A DNA stretch of 64,000 nt from NCBI GenBank assembly GCA_963820055.1, contig CAWFYJ010000002.1, positions 72,362 through 136,361 on the forward strand, written 5' to 3'. Made by a program: the position numbers and the translations under genes. Every line of letters begins with the position of its first letter. Positions within the stretch are counted from its first letter, which is position 1. Of the stretch, positions 51,369 to 60,619 are shown in pieces. The notes beneath the pieces were generated by a model. It saw only the letters and a program-made list of their open reading frames with translations. It did no database searches and had not been told where the DNA came from. This stretch comes from RHKX01 sp963820055 (GTDB lineage Bacteria > Actinomycetota > Thermoleophilia > Solirubrobacterales > 70-9).

Positions 51369-51827
51369 CTAGAACCCGCCGCTAGCGCCCCACTTACGCT
51401 TGTCGGTGCACTTGCCGACGGTGATCGTGACCTTGCCCTTGGCACTGTGGCTCGTGATCCAATGGCCGGTCCACTTGACCTTCCGCGTCCCAGGGTGGCC
51501 GTTCGGAAGCGTGGTCGGCTCCTCGTCGCGTACGGCGAAGCTGAAGTTCTTCGAGAGCGGGATCTCGGTCTGCGTCAGCGGGAGGTCACTCCCGCACTTG
51601 TTCGAGTCAGGCGGGTATATGCCGTTGTACATGGGGTCGACGGTCATCGCGTACTTGCCCTGGGTCTTGGTGACGTCCCACACGCCGACCGAGAATGAGC
51701 CCTTCCCATCAATGCCAGCCTCGTAGTACCCGGTCTTGATGTGATTGAGCTTCGAGGCGGAGGCGACCCCCGCGAGCGCCGTCAGAGCGAGGATTGCACC
51801 GATCGCGATCAGCAGTCGAACTCTCAT
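51369..51827 (-). CDS. Small secreted protein of unknown function
   Basis: A 152-residue protein with a signal peptide (LLIAIGAILALTALAGVASA, cut after ASA near residue 24). The mature part is beta-rich (KTGYYEAGIDGKGSFSVGVW, KVKWTGHWITSHSAKGKVTI) with two cysteines that could form a disulfide. No family is recognised. It may be one Ig-like or C2-like domain. Confidence 0.75.
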   Translation of the reverse strand: MRVRLLIAIGAILALTALAGVASASKLNHIKTGYYEAGIDGKGSFSVGVWDVTKTQGKYAMTVDPMYNGIYPPDSNKCGSDLPLTQTEIPLSKNFSFAVRDEEPTTLPNGHPGTRKVKWTGHWITSHSAKGKVTITVGKCTDKRKWGASGGF

Positions 51828-52357
51828 TGGGCGAACCTACACCGTCGAGGCTTGTGCTCCAAATCGCGGCCACGCATTATCACTAGCTGGGCGTTCGCCC
51901 GTGAACACGGCGATCGGAAACTCGAGCGCACCTTGGCCATGGACCGCTGCTCCACCGCGAAGCGCTACTCCGCCTACTCGCTCGAGCGGCAGCGCGGCAG
52001 TTACTTCCGAACGAACCCGCCATCGCTGTAGGCCAGGAGGCAAGTCTGGCTGCTCGTCGCGCCAGGGATCTCGATTACGTTCACCCACGTTTCCTTTGGG
52101 GAGAACTGGTTGAAGACGATCTTCAACTTGCACGTTCGCCTGGCTGGTCACTTTCCCAATTTCGATCTCGATCTGATTGCTCGGATCACCTCACCGGCAG
52201 CGCCGAGGTCGTCGACCGCGTCGCCACGGCGGCGAGCGTGCTGAGCTGAGGTCGGGCGCCTCCGGTTCATCTGATTCAGGTGATGCGCGTCTGGTGCGGG
52301 ACTTGAGATGCTGACCGGAACGCCCGCCTAGTCATCACGAGACAGATAGGACGATTC
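51828..52357. other. Long intergenic region with a possible gene remnant
   Basis: No intact gene is visible. The region 52001-52150 on the minus strand reads as the end of a small protein; the rest shows no recognised structure. A TAGGAC box lies 5 bases before the sulfatase ATG. Confidence 0.5.
52001..52150 (-). pseudogene. Possible remnant of a small secreted protein
   Basis: The minus-strand frame reads KLKIVFNQFSPKETWVNVIE and then IPGATSSQTCLLAYSDGGFV up to a TAA at 52001-52003, which looks like genuine protein with a C-terminal disulfide cysteine. Upstream this frame meets a stop while a neighbouring frame continues with IEIEIGKVTSQANVQ, as if one base were shifted. No start codon or family is found. 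Confidence 0.3.
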
Positions 52358-54712
52358 ATGGCCAAAGATTTCAACGGAAAGATCGCTCTCGACATCAGGG
52401 ATTCAGAGGGCGATTGGGCTCCGTTCCTGCCACCGCAGGCCGCCGAGGGCGCGCCCAATGTCCTGCTGCTTTCGTGGGATGACATCGGCTACGGAACCAT
52501 GGACGTGTTCGGCGGTCCTGTCGAGACCCCGAATATGCGACGCATCGCGGACATGGGTGTTCGCTTTTCGAACTTCCACACGACCGCGCTGTGCTCCCCG
52601 ACGCGAGCCTCTCTGCTGACTGGCCGCAACGCCACCTCGAACGGGATGGCGACGATCGCGGAATTCGGGTCGGGCTTCCCGGGAATCTCCACTCGCATTC
52701 CCTTCGAGAACGGAATGATCTCCGAGGTGTTGGCCGAGCAGGGCTACAGCACCTACTGCGTCGGCAAGTGGCACCTGACCCCCGGCGACGAGACGACCCT
52801 CGCATCGTTCAAGGGGCGCTGGCCACTTGGACGTGGGTTCGAGCGCTTCTACGGGTTCCTCGGGGGGGAGTCCAACAGCTGGTATCCAGACCTCGTCCAC
52901 GACAATCACCAGATCGATGCGCCCGCAACGCCCGATGAGGGCTACCACCTCTCCAAGGACCTATCCGACAGGGCGATCGAGTTCATCCGCGACACGAAGG
53001 CCATCGATCCCGACAAGCCATTCTTCATGTACCTCGCTTCCCAGGCCGGGCACGCACCGCATCACGTGCCGAAGGAGTGGGCGGACAAGTACAAGGGCAA
53101 GTTCGACCAGGGCTACGAGGCGATTCGCTCCGAGATCCTCCAGCGGCAGAAGGAGCTCGGGCTGCTGCCCGAGGACACCGAGCTCTCGAAGATCAACCCA
53201 CATGGCGAACCTGCCGCGAAGGGTCCGGACGGACAGCCTTGGCCGATCCTCGACACCGTTCGACCCTGGGACTCGCTGAGCGCGGACGAGCAGCGCCTCT
53301 TCTCGCGCATGGCGGAGGTGTTCGCCGGCTACATCTCCTACACCGACCACGAGCTCGGTCGGGTACTCGACTACCTCGAGGAATCCGAGCAGCTCGACAA
53401 CACGCTGATCGTCGTCGTCTCCGACAACGGCGGCAGCGGCGAGGGCGGCCCGAACGGCTCGTTCAACGAGTGGCGCTTCTTCAATGGGATCGCCGATTCG
53501 ACCGAGGTGACGATCCCGCACATCGACGAGCTCGGCACCCCCTCGTCTTATAACCACTACACCACCGGCTGGGCATGGGCGTTCGACACACCGTTTCCGT
53601 ACTGGAAGCGCTGGGCCGGCTACGAGGGCGGGGTTGCGGACATGTGCTTCATGGCCTGGCCGGCGAAGATCCAAGCCGACGCCGAACCGCGAGGGCAGTA
53701 CGTCCACGCCGTAGATATCGCACCGACGATCTATGAGTTGCTCGGCGTCGAGCCGCCCGAGGTGATCAAGGGGTATCAGCAGAGCGCGATCGAGGGAGAG
53801 AGCTTCGCTGCGTCGATCACCGACGTCGGGGCGCCGGGGAAGGAGACCCAGTTCTACGCGATGCTGGGCCAGCGCTCGATCTACCACAAGGGTTGGCTCG
53901 CCTGCACCCTCCACCCGCCGCTCAGCGGATGGGGAAAGTTCGATCAGGACGTATGGGAGCTCTACAACCTCGAGGAGGACCGCGCGCAGTCGAACGACCT
54001 GGCCGAGAAGGAGCCGGTACGGCTCAACGAACTCAAGGCCCTCTGGTATTACAACGCAGGGATCTACAACGGACTGCCGCTCGACGACCGAACCGCCCTC
54101 GAGCAGGTACTCGCGGATCGACCCCATGCCGCTAAGGACCGGGAGCGGTACGTCTACTTCCCCGACTGCGCCGATGTCCCGGAAGAGGGGGGCGTTCGGA
54201 TCACGGGTCGCTCCTACAAGATCGCGGCCGGCGTCGAGATTGATTCAAGCGACGCGCAGGGCGTCATCTACGCCCACGGTGGCGTGGCGGGCGGTCACAG
54301 TCTCTACGTCAAGGATGGCCGTCTCCGCTACGCGTTCAACTGGGTCGGGACCCACATTCAGGACGTGGTAGCGGACCGCGATATCACTCCCGGCGAGCAC
54401 GTCTATGCAGCTGAATTCACGATGACGGGCAAGAACGAGGACCCCGCCATGCCGGGTTTCGTCGGCACGCTCAGCCTCTACATCGACGACGATGAAGTCG
54501 GAAACGCCGAGATCGTCACCCAGCCCGGCGTGTTCTGCCTCGTCGGCGACGGGATTTGCGTCGGCCGTGACAGCGCCTCACCTGTGACTCCCGACTACAA
54601 GGCTCCGTTCCGTTTCACGGGCGGCTCGATCGACAAGGTGATCGTCGACGTCTCCGGGGAGCCATATGTCGACCACGAGGCCCAGGTCCGGGCCTGGTTC
54701 ATGCGCGATTGA
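52358..54712 (+). CDS. Type I arylsulfatase
   Basis: A 784-residue sulfatase without a signal peptide. The N-terminal metal residues are in VLLLSWDDIGYGTMDVFGG (DD at 41-42), and the formylglycine signature TTALCSPTRASLLTGR puts the modified Cys at residue 79. VGKWHLTPGD, SDNGGSGEGGPNGSFNE and the C-terminal KDGRLRYAFNWVGTH beta domain complete the arylsulfatase pattern (close to the large Pseudomonas/mycobacterial AtsA-like group). It hydrolyses sulfate esters; the Cys must be converted to formylglycine by a maturase not seen in this window. TAGGAC lies 5 nt before the ATG. Confidence 0.93.
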   Translation: MAKDFNGKIALDIRDSEGDWAPFLPPQAAEGAPNVLLLSWDDIGYGTMDVFGGPVETPNMRRIADMGVRFSNFHTTALCSPTRASLLTGRNATSNGMATIAEFGSGFPGISTRIPFENGMISEVLAEQGYSTYCVGKWHLTPGDETTLASFKGRWPLGRGFERFYGFLGGESNSWYPDLVHDNHQIDAPATPDEGYHLSKDLSDRAIEFIRDTKAIDPDKPFFMYLASQAGHAPHHVPKEWADKYKGKFDQGYEAIRSEILQRQKELGLLPEDTELSKINPHGEPAAKGPDGQPWPILDTVRPWDSLSADEQRLFSRMAEVFAGYISYTDHELGRVLDYLEESEQLDNTLIVVVSDNGGSGEGGPNGSFNEWRFFNGIADSTEVTIPHIDELGTPSSYNHYTTGWAWAFDTPFPYWKRWAGYEGGVADMCFMAWPAKIQADAEPRGQYVHAVDIAPTIYELLGVEPPEVIKGYQQSAIEGESFAASITDVGAPGKETQFYAMLGQRSIYHKGWLACTLHPPLSGWGKFDQDVWELYNLEEDRAQSNDLAEKEPVRLNELKALWYYNAGIYNGLPLDDRTALEQVLADRPHAAKDRERYVYFPDCADVPEEGGVRITGRSYKIAAGVEIDSSDAQGVIYAHGGVAGGHSLYVKDGRLRYAFNWVGTHIQDVVADRDITPGEHVYAAEFTMTGKNEDPAMPGFVGTLSLYIDDDEVGNAEIVTQPGVFCLVGDGICVGRDSASPVTPDYKAPFRFTGGSIDKVIVDVSGEPYVDHEAQVRAWFMRD

Positions 54713-54750
54713 CGCGACTTCGGAATCGACGAAGGCCGGCGATACGTGAA

Positions 54751-54850
54751 GTGGAGCTAGCCGGACTCGAACCGGCGACCTCCTGGGTGCGATGTGGGGA
54801 GGTGTGGGGGTGAATGCCCTTGCTATTCAGCTCAAACAAGCGCCCCGCGG
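54751..54850 (-). repeat. tRNA-3'-like dispersed repeat, copy D (partial)
   Basis: It begins GTGGAGCTAGCCGGACTCGA and follows copies A-C for about 60 bp, with a CAGCTCAAACAAGCG piece matching GGCTCTAGCAAGCG of copy A further on. It lies between the convergent sulfatase and secreted-protein genes. No terminal hairpin is present. The right edge is approximate. Confidence 0.6.
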
Positions 54851-54911
54851 TCCACGGCCGGCCGCGATCACGGCGCCTCGCGAAGCGATTCGCCAAGTCT
54901 CCGCCGTGGAC

Positions 54912-55457
54912 TCAGATGATGAGGAGATAGATGGCGACGAGGCGGGGCACATCGCCTTCCGAGAAGGTGAAGTGCATCTTCTGCCCCGGCTTCCCGATCA
55001 CCCAGTCGTAAAGGGAGAACCGGGTAGCCGAGGGGTACAGGCGCTCGAACTTGCTCAGCTTGTCCCCCAAGCCAAGGCCTTCCTCGGTCTTGTACTTCAG
55101 AAGCGGACCAGCTGTTATGCGCCCGAAGGTCTCACCCGTGGGGGTTCCGGAGATCTGCGCCGTGTAGACGCCGCCCCCGGGGACGATCCCGAAGATGGCT
55201 CGGCCGAGCCCCGGGTTGCGTGCCTTCCTGTATTCGCAGTTCGTGTAGGCGTTCTGTGCCCCGGTCTTGATGCATTTGCCCGAATTGCCCCACTTCTTCG
55301 TGGCCTGGTCCTGGGCCATGCCGAGCTTGACGCCGGCGATGCTGCCGGGAACCTTGATCACAGGGTTCTTGACGCTTGGAAGTCCCGCGAAGCTCGCTGT
55401 CGCAGAACCCGCCAGGACGGCAGCGGTCAGGAATGAAACGGCAGCAGCTCTTCTCAT
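54912..55457 (-). CDS. Secreted protein of unknown function
   Basis: A 181-residue protein with a signal peptide (AAAVSFLTAAVLAGSATASF). The mature part (KVPGSIAGVKLGMAQDQATK, NCEYRKARNPGLGRAIFGIV, EGLGLGDKLSKFERLYPSA) looks like the small-lipoprotein or inhibitor-like beta fold in which short helices precede five-strand sheets; the recurring GVKLGM and GLGD pattern recalls proteins that contain pairs of such repeats. No catalytic motif is seen. Confidence 0.75.
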   Translation of the reverse strand: MRRAAAVSFLTAAVLAGSATASFAGLPSVKNPVIKVPGSIAGVKLGMAQDQATKKWGNSGKCIKTGAQNAYTNCEYRKARNPGLGRAIFGIVPGGGVYTAQISGTPTGETFGRITAGPLLKYKTEEGLGLGDKLSKFERLYPSATRFSLYDWVIGKPGQKMHFTFSEGDVPRLVAIYLLII

Positions 55458-55605
55458 CGGGGCTCCAGTGAGGGGTTGACTTGCCCGGCCCAGATGGACC
55501 GACGATGGAAAGGATATTCAGGTCGTCGCCTCCGGTGCGCCGATCGAACGCTGCCTTCAGCAAGTCAGAACACACCAGCTAACGGCATGGCTTCCGAGGT
55601 TCCGG

Positions 55606-55801
<196 letters not shown>

Positions 55802-57246
55802 TGCCCGACCTCACGGCTCCTTGGCCAGCGCCCCTGAGACCGCCATCGACGACAGGATCGAGCTCGTCTCCGAACGTACGCCGACGACCGTCGAGTCTGA
55901 GCATGAAGACGTGGGCGACGACGACGGCGACTATGACCAACGCCATGGCTCCCGGGCCGGAGCTTGCGGTGAGCAGGATGACGACAAGCGATGAGGCCAG
56001 CGGCAGGCCGAGGACCGCGACCGTCGCCGCCGCCATGCAGACGGCGATAGCGGGCGTCGTCGACATCCCGGGTAGGTCAGCGGCGATGATTCCTGCGGCC
56101 GCGCCGAGAAACAGGGCCGGAAACGTCGGGCCGCCGCGGAAGCTGCCGAGCGACAGACCGTAGGCGAGACCCTTGAACAGAGCAGCAGGAGCAGGAGCGT
56201 TCCCGTTGCCCAATTGTCGGCGTGCGCGGCCAGATCGGGCAGCGCATCCTGGCCGGAGAGCAGGACCGCGACCGGGCTCTCGTCCGTGGTCAGCGCGAAC
56301 AGGGCGGCGAAGCAGGCGATCAGGATGCCGGCCGTTACGGCCACCGTCACCGGGCGGCCCTCAGCGGCGCGCTTGGTCGTTCGCCCGAGGCCGAGCACGA
56401 GCTGAGCCCCGATCGCGACGACGATCGCGAGGGGGATCGTCCAGGCGAACTCCGGAAGGGTGGGCTGGTCGAACTGAGGGAGCTGCAGCGCGCCCAGCGA
56501 GTAGTCGCTCGAACTCAGCCCGCTGAGGCTGCCGATGCCGATCGAGACGAGGCTCCCGATCCCCGCGGCAAGCAGGCCGGGAAGCAAGACGATGCGCTGC
56601 TTGACCCCGCCGATGCCGGCGGCCTCGATCACGATCACCGCGGCGATGATCGGCGAGGTGAACAGGAACGAGACCGCGGCGAAGCTGCCGGCCGCGGCCA
56701 CGACCATCAGAGCCTGCTCAGGGGTGTCCTTGCGGGCGCCGCGCACGAGCGCGACGCCGAGCCCGGAGCCGAGTGCGATCAGCGGGGCCTCCGGGCCGAG
56801 AACGAAGCCGAGGCCGATCGTCGCGACCCCGGCGACCAGGACACCGACGAGGGTCAGTCCCTGCGGGGTGGGGCCGCCGGTCTGCAGCCCGTCGGCGGGA
56901 ACGTGGCCGCCGCGGCCGGGAAAGCGGTCGATCGCGAGGCCGACGATCAGGCCCGCCAGCCCAAGCACGATCAGCAGATACCAGAACGGAGGGTCCCCGG
57001 AGCCGAGATCCCCGGGAATCGTCTCAAACAGGAGCTTCTGCAGCTGGTAGGTGCCCTCGAGGAAGCACCACGCCGCGATCGACACGACGACGCCGACGAT
57101 CGATGCCAGGACGAGCAGACCGATGAACGAGCGGCTGCGGATGAGCTCGTTCGCCTGCTCGATCGTCGGTTCCTGGGTCAGTGACGCGGAGGGGCCGTCC
57201 ATCGAGGACAGCTTTGCGCCCGGTAGGGCGAAGCGCATCCCCCCGA

Positions 57247-57298
57247 CCGGATGAATACGAAAGCCGCTCGGTGCGGGGGGGCAAATTCATCCCGCCGG
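57247..57298. promoter_or_regulatory. GGATGAA/TTCATCC inverted pair upstream of module 1
   Basis: CCGGATGAA at 57247-57255 and TTCATCCCGCCGG at 57286-57298 are mirror copies of a motif that reappears before module 2. A TAGCTT box lies 8 nt before ATG 57340. Confidence 0.5.
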
Positions 57299-57339
57299 GA
57301 CGACGTCCGCCTTGGGTCGCCGCTCTAGCTTCTCCTCAC

Positions 57340-58104
57340 ATGAGCGAGAAGAGTCGAAACTGGGAGCAGATGGGGGCGCTTAGCGGCCTCTTTGCCGTAC
57401 TGCTGTTCGTGGCGGCGGCACTGATCTTCCTCAAAACAGATCCGAGCGGTGGCAACACGCCGCGCCTCCCCAACATCGCCAACGCGGAGGCATCCCCCGC
57501 CTTCTTCGCCGACCACCTGAACGGCATCAAGGCCCAAGTGATGCTGAACGGCATCGGGCTGGTCGTCTTCCTCTGGTTCATGGGAACGCTCTGGTCCGCG
57601 CTCCGAGATGCCGAGGGCGGGCCCATGAGGGGCTCTGCAATCGCATCTGCCGGTGCCGTCGTCGGCGTGGCGCTGACGATGGTCGGCCTCGTTCTGACCG
57701 GCACCTCGACCCTCACGACAACACTGACGCAGGGCGAGACGGTCCCGACCCTCTATTCCGCGGCGGCGCTCTCCTTCGCGTTCGGCGGCGGTGCTTTCGC
57801 GGTCTTCTACCTGGGGGTTGCAGAAGTGACGCTGAGGGCCGGCGGACTGCCGAAGTGGCTTGGCTTCCTGGCGCTGCTCGCCGCTGTTGCCTCGGTGTTC
57901 GGTTTCGTGACCCCGTACGCGCAGAGCGGAATCTTCAACCCGGCGACCGGCGGGCTCGGGTTCTACGCCCACTGGATCGCCTTCGTCGTCTGGGTATTCC
58001 TGGCAAGCGCGACGATGGTCCTCGGCCAGCACCGCAGTAAACGTGAGCGCCAGGCTGCCGCCGAGCAACCACCGGCCGCCACATCCGAAGGAGCAGCATC
58101 GTGA
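57340..58104 (+). CDS. Membrane protein of duplicated module 1 (unknown function)
   Basis: A 254-residue protein with about six membrane helices. The N-terminal WEQMGALSGLFAVLLFVAA block and the later TVPTLYSAAALSFAFGGGAF and GLPKWLGFLALLAAVASVFG blocks are shared with the module-2 protein. No established family is recognised; the overall pattern resembles small multi-helix proteins of the DUF4386 kind. It overlaps the downstream beta-propeller gene by GTGA (4 bp), so the two products are probably partners in the membrane. Confidence 0.75.
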   Translation: MSEKSRNWEQMGALSGLFAVLLFVAAALIFLKTDPSGGNTPRLPNIANAEASPAFFADHLNGIKAQVMLNGIGLVVFLWFMGTLWSALRDAEGGPMRGSAIASAGAVVGVALTMVGLVLTGTSTLTTTLTQGETVPTLYSAAALSFAFGGGAFAVFYLGVAEVTLRAGGLPKWLGFLALLAAVASVFGFVTPYAQSGIFNPATGGLGFYAHWIAFVVWVFLASATMVLGQHRSKRERQAAAEQPPAATSEGAAS

Positions 58105-59780
58105 AGCGCATCTGGCACATCGTCAGGCCGTTCCTGGCCGCGGTCCTCGTACTCGTCGGATTGCTGGCACTGATATTGATCCCGGCGCTGACGACGTCCC
58201 AAGATGTGACGGGCAACGTGTCCGCCCTGAGTGGGGCCGCCCGAAACGTAACGCCATCGGAGCAGATGACGGTTGGCCCTCTCCCCGGGGATCTGAGCCT
58301 TTACGACAAGGAGCAGCGTTGCCAGGAAGGGATCTCGACTCCCGGCTACTTCTCGGCGATGAACGCCGCTGAGATGACCGACGCCCAACGCAGCGGCATA
58401 TTCCCCTGCGCCGACTTCCTCGGCTCTCGGACTGAGCCCAACGTCGTCTACACGTATAAGGCCGAGACGAACTATCCGAACGTCTACTACGTCAACAGCG
58501 ATGGGCCGAACGCGACGTACATCGTCGGCGGAGCGCCGCCGGCGAACACGGGGCGATCGGCGGGCGGCCCGTACGTGGCCCGGATCAACCCGATAACCGG
58601 GGACCAGGTGTGGCGCACCTACGTCGACAACATCAATACCGGTAGCGACGTATTCGTCGGCGGTACGAACCTCAACATTCTCGACAACGGCAAGATCGTC
58701 TTCGCCTGGAGCCACAAGATCGTCCTCCTCGATCGCGACACCGGCGGGATCGTCAAGTCGCAGAACCTGCCAAGCCCGGGTCCCGTCACTCCGCGTTCGA
58801 TCAACTACAAGGAGCTGACCGTCGCGCCCGACGGCACGATCATCCTCAGGAGTCAGAACCGACCCGAGAACTGCAACCAGCAGGGCGGCGGCGGACTTGC
58901 GAGTTGTTCGCAGTCGGCCGGCGGGCCCGAGCAGAAGCCGTCGGCGTTCGTCGCGGTCGATCCCGACACCCTCAAGGTTCTGGACACTCTCGTCGCTCCC
59001 GAGGATTCGGCGACACCTCCGATCATCGCGCCCTATGACGGGAAGATTGCGATCTATACGGCGATGCTGAAGAAGGCGTACCGGTTCTTCTGGGACCCAG
59101 ACACCCAGACCCTCAGCCGCGACAAGTCCTGGACCGCCAGCTATCTGGAGAACGGCCAGACCGTGGGCGACGCTCCAACGCTGATGAAGGACTGGATCGT
59201 GATCCAGACCAACGGGATCGGCAGCGATACGACCGCCTCATCGCTTGTCGCCATCAACGTCAACGATGCATCGAACACGCAGACGATCAAGCCGTTCGGC
59301 GACCTCAAGTCGGGGCAGAAGAGCAATGCTCCGCCGAAGCCGCAGGGAGATCCTGAGAACGACATGGTCTACTCGGCAGACGGAGGTGTGGGCAAGATCG
59401 CCGGCATCCACCTTGACCCGACCTCCGGGCAGATGACCACGAAGTTCGTCGTCGATGACCGCAGCTTCGAATTCCAACCCCTCTTCGGTCCCGCAGATGA
59501 GCGGGTGCTGGTGACAACGAAGTGGAACCCGGACGCTCCGGTCGGCGAGGTCGCCACCGGCGGCTATACACAACAGGTCGTCTGGCGCGATGCAGCGACC
59601 GGCAAGCCTCTGGCCGAGTCGGACTACCTGCCGCCGATCGGGTTCAACGGGCTGGTCGCGCCGACCTATGGTGGCCGCTGGGTATACGCGGCCCAATCCT
59701 CGGGTTCGCTCTTTTTCCTGCAGCCGATGCCAGCCTCATCTCAGCCGCCGGTCGCGACCGCGACCGAGGGTTCCAACTGA
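58101..59780 (+). CDS. Membrane-anchored PQQ-like beta-propeller of module 1
   Basis: A 559-residue protein. One N-terminal membrane helix (FLAAVLVLVGLLALILIPAL) is not followed by a clear cleavage site, so it is an anchor with the body outside. The body has repeated PQQ/WD-like blades: ARINPITGDQVWRTYVDN, KIVLLDRDTGGIVKSQNL, FVAVDPDTLKVLDTL, IAGIHLDPTSGQMTTKFVV and WRDAATGKPLAESDYLPPIG. Paired cysteines (RCQEGIST and FPCADFLG) near residues 73-100 recur in the paralogue. No PQQ ligands can be confirmed; a binding or quinoprotein-like role is inferred. Confidence 0.75.
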   Translation: MKRIWHIVRPFLAAVLVLVGLLALILIPALTTSQDVTGNVSALSGAARNVTPSEQMTVGPLPGDLSLYDKEQRCQEGISTPGYFSAMNAAEMTDAQRSGIFPCADFLGSRTEPNVVYTYKAETNYPNVYYVNSDGPNATYIVGGAPPANTGRSAGGPYVARINPITGDQVWRTYVDNINTGSDVFVGGTNLNILDNGKIVFAWSHKIVLLDRDTGGIVKSQNLPSPGPVTPRSINYKELTVAPDGTIILRSQNRPENCNQQGGGGLASCSQSAGGPEQKPSAFVAVDPDTLKVLDTLVAPEDSATPPIIAPYDGKIAIYTAMLKKAYRFFWDPDTQTLSRDKSWTASYLENGQTVGDAPTLMKDWIVIQTNGIGSDTTASSLVAINVNDASNTQTIKPFGDLKSGQKSNAPPKPQGDPENDMVYSADGGVGKIAGIHLDPTSGQMTTKFVVDDRSFEFQPLFGPADERVLVTTKWNPDAPVGEVATGGYTQQVVWRDAATGKPLAESDYLPPIGFNGLVAPTYGGRWVYAAQSSGSLFFLQPMPASSQPPVATATEGSN

Positions 59781-59818
59781 TGAAGCTTCATCCCGCCTTC
59801 GCCGGAATTCATCCCCGG
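59779..59818 (+). promoter_or_regulatory. Palindrome and TTCATCC motifs upstream of module 2
   Basis: GATGAAGCTTCATC (59779-59792) is a perfect palindrome overlapping the module-1 stop, and TTCATCCCCGG recurs at 59808-59818. The core TTCATCC is the same as at 57286. Confidence 0.5.
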
Positions 59819-59889
59819 AGGACTATGACGGGGGACCTCGCGGCACTTAGCGTCGAACCCGTGGCAATCATTTCCCGAACGGCCAAACG

Positions 59890-60619
59890 TTGACGCAGCG
59901 GTCCAATGCCTGGGAGCAGATGGGGGCCGCAAGCGGTCTGCTCGCCGCGCTCCTGTTCGTGGTCGCCGGCATCGTCTTCCTCCTCGGTGCCGATCCCGGC
60001 GGTACTCCCCAGTGGCCGAGCGTCGCCCATGCCGACCTCTCGCCGGCCTACCTGGCCTCCTACATCAGCGAGATCCGAGTTTCGGTCCTACTCACCGTTC
60101 TGGGGCTCACAATGTTCCTGTGGTTTCTCGCAACCCTTTGGGGAGTGCTGAAGGGCGCTGAGGGGGAGGACGGACGGGGCTCGACCCTGGCCCTGATCGG
60201 CGGAGTCTCCGCCTCGGTTACCGGCCTCGCAGGACTCGACGCTCATTTCGGCTGCGGCCCTCTCGACGAGCCCCGCCCAGGCGGACACCGTGCCGACCCT
60301 TTACACGGCGGCGTCGCTCCTGATCGCACTCAGCGGAGGTCTGCTCTCGATCTTCTTCTTCGGGGTCGCAAAGGTCGTCTTCGCCACCCGGGTGCTGCCG
60401 AAGTCGCTCGGCGTGCTCGCCGTGGTCGCAGCTCTGCTTTCGGTCTGCGGCTTCATGACGCCATTCTTCGAGGCAAACGTCCTCAACGCTGCGAACGGCG
60501 CGCTTGGCCGTATCGCCTGGGACGTTGCCTTCGTCGTTTGGCTGGGCGTCGCCAGCGCCGTGATGACGATGCGCCAGCGCAGGCAGCAGCGAGCCGACTC
60601 TTCAGGAGCGGCGACATGA
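59890..60619 (+). pseudogene. Membrane protein of duplicated module 2, one +1 shift
   Basis: From TTG 59890 the frame reads AWEQMGAASGLLAALLFVVAG and follows its paralogue at 57340 up to GVSASVTGLAGL. One extra base near 60235-60243 then moves the reading to TLISAAALSTSPAQADTVPTL (21 residues, here cut to its first part) and onward LPKSLGVLAVVAALLSVCG to 60619; length is 3n+1. The reconstituted protein is as long and as hydrophobic as the paralogue. It ends four bases into the next gene (ATGA). Confidence 0.75.

Noticed and set aside
51741..52031. Small plus-strand frames upstream of the sulfatase
   Set aside because: No ribosome-binding site, promoter box or family resemblance, and partly antisense to the secreted-protein gene.
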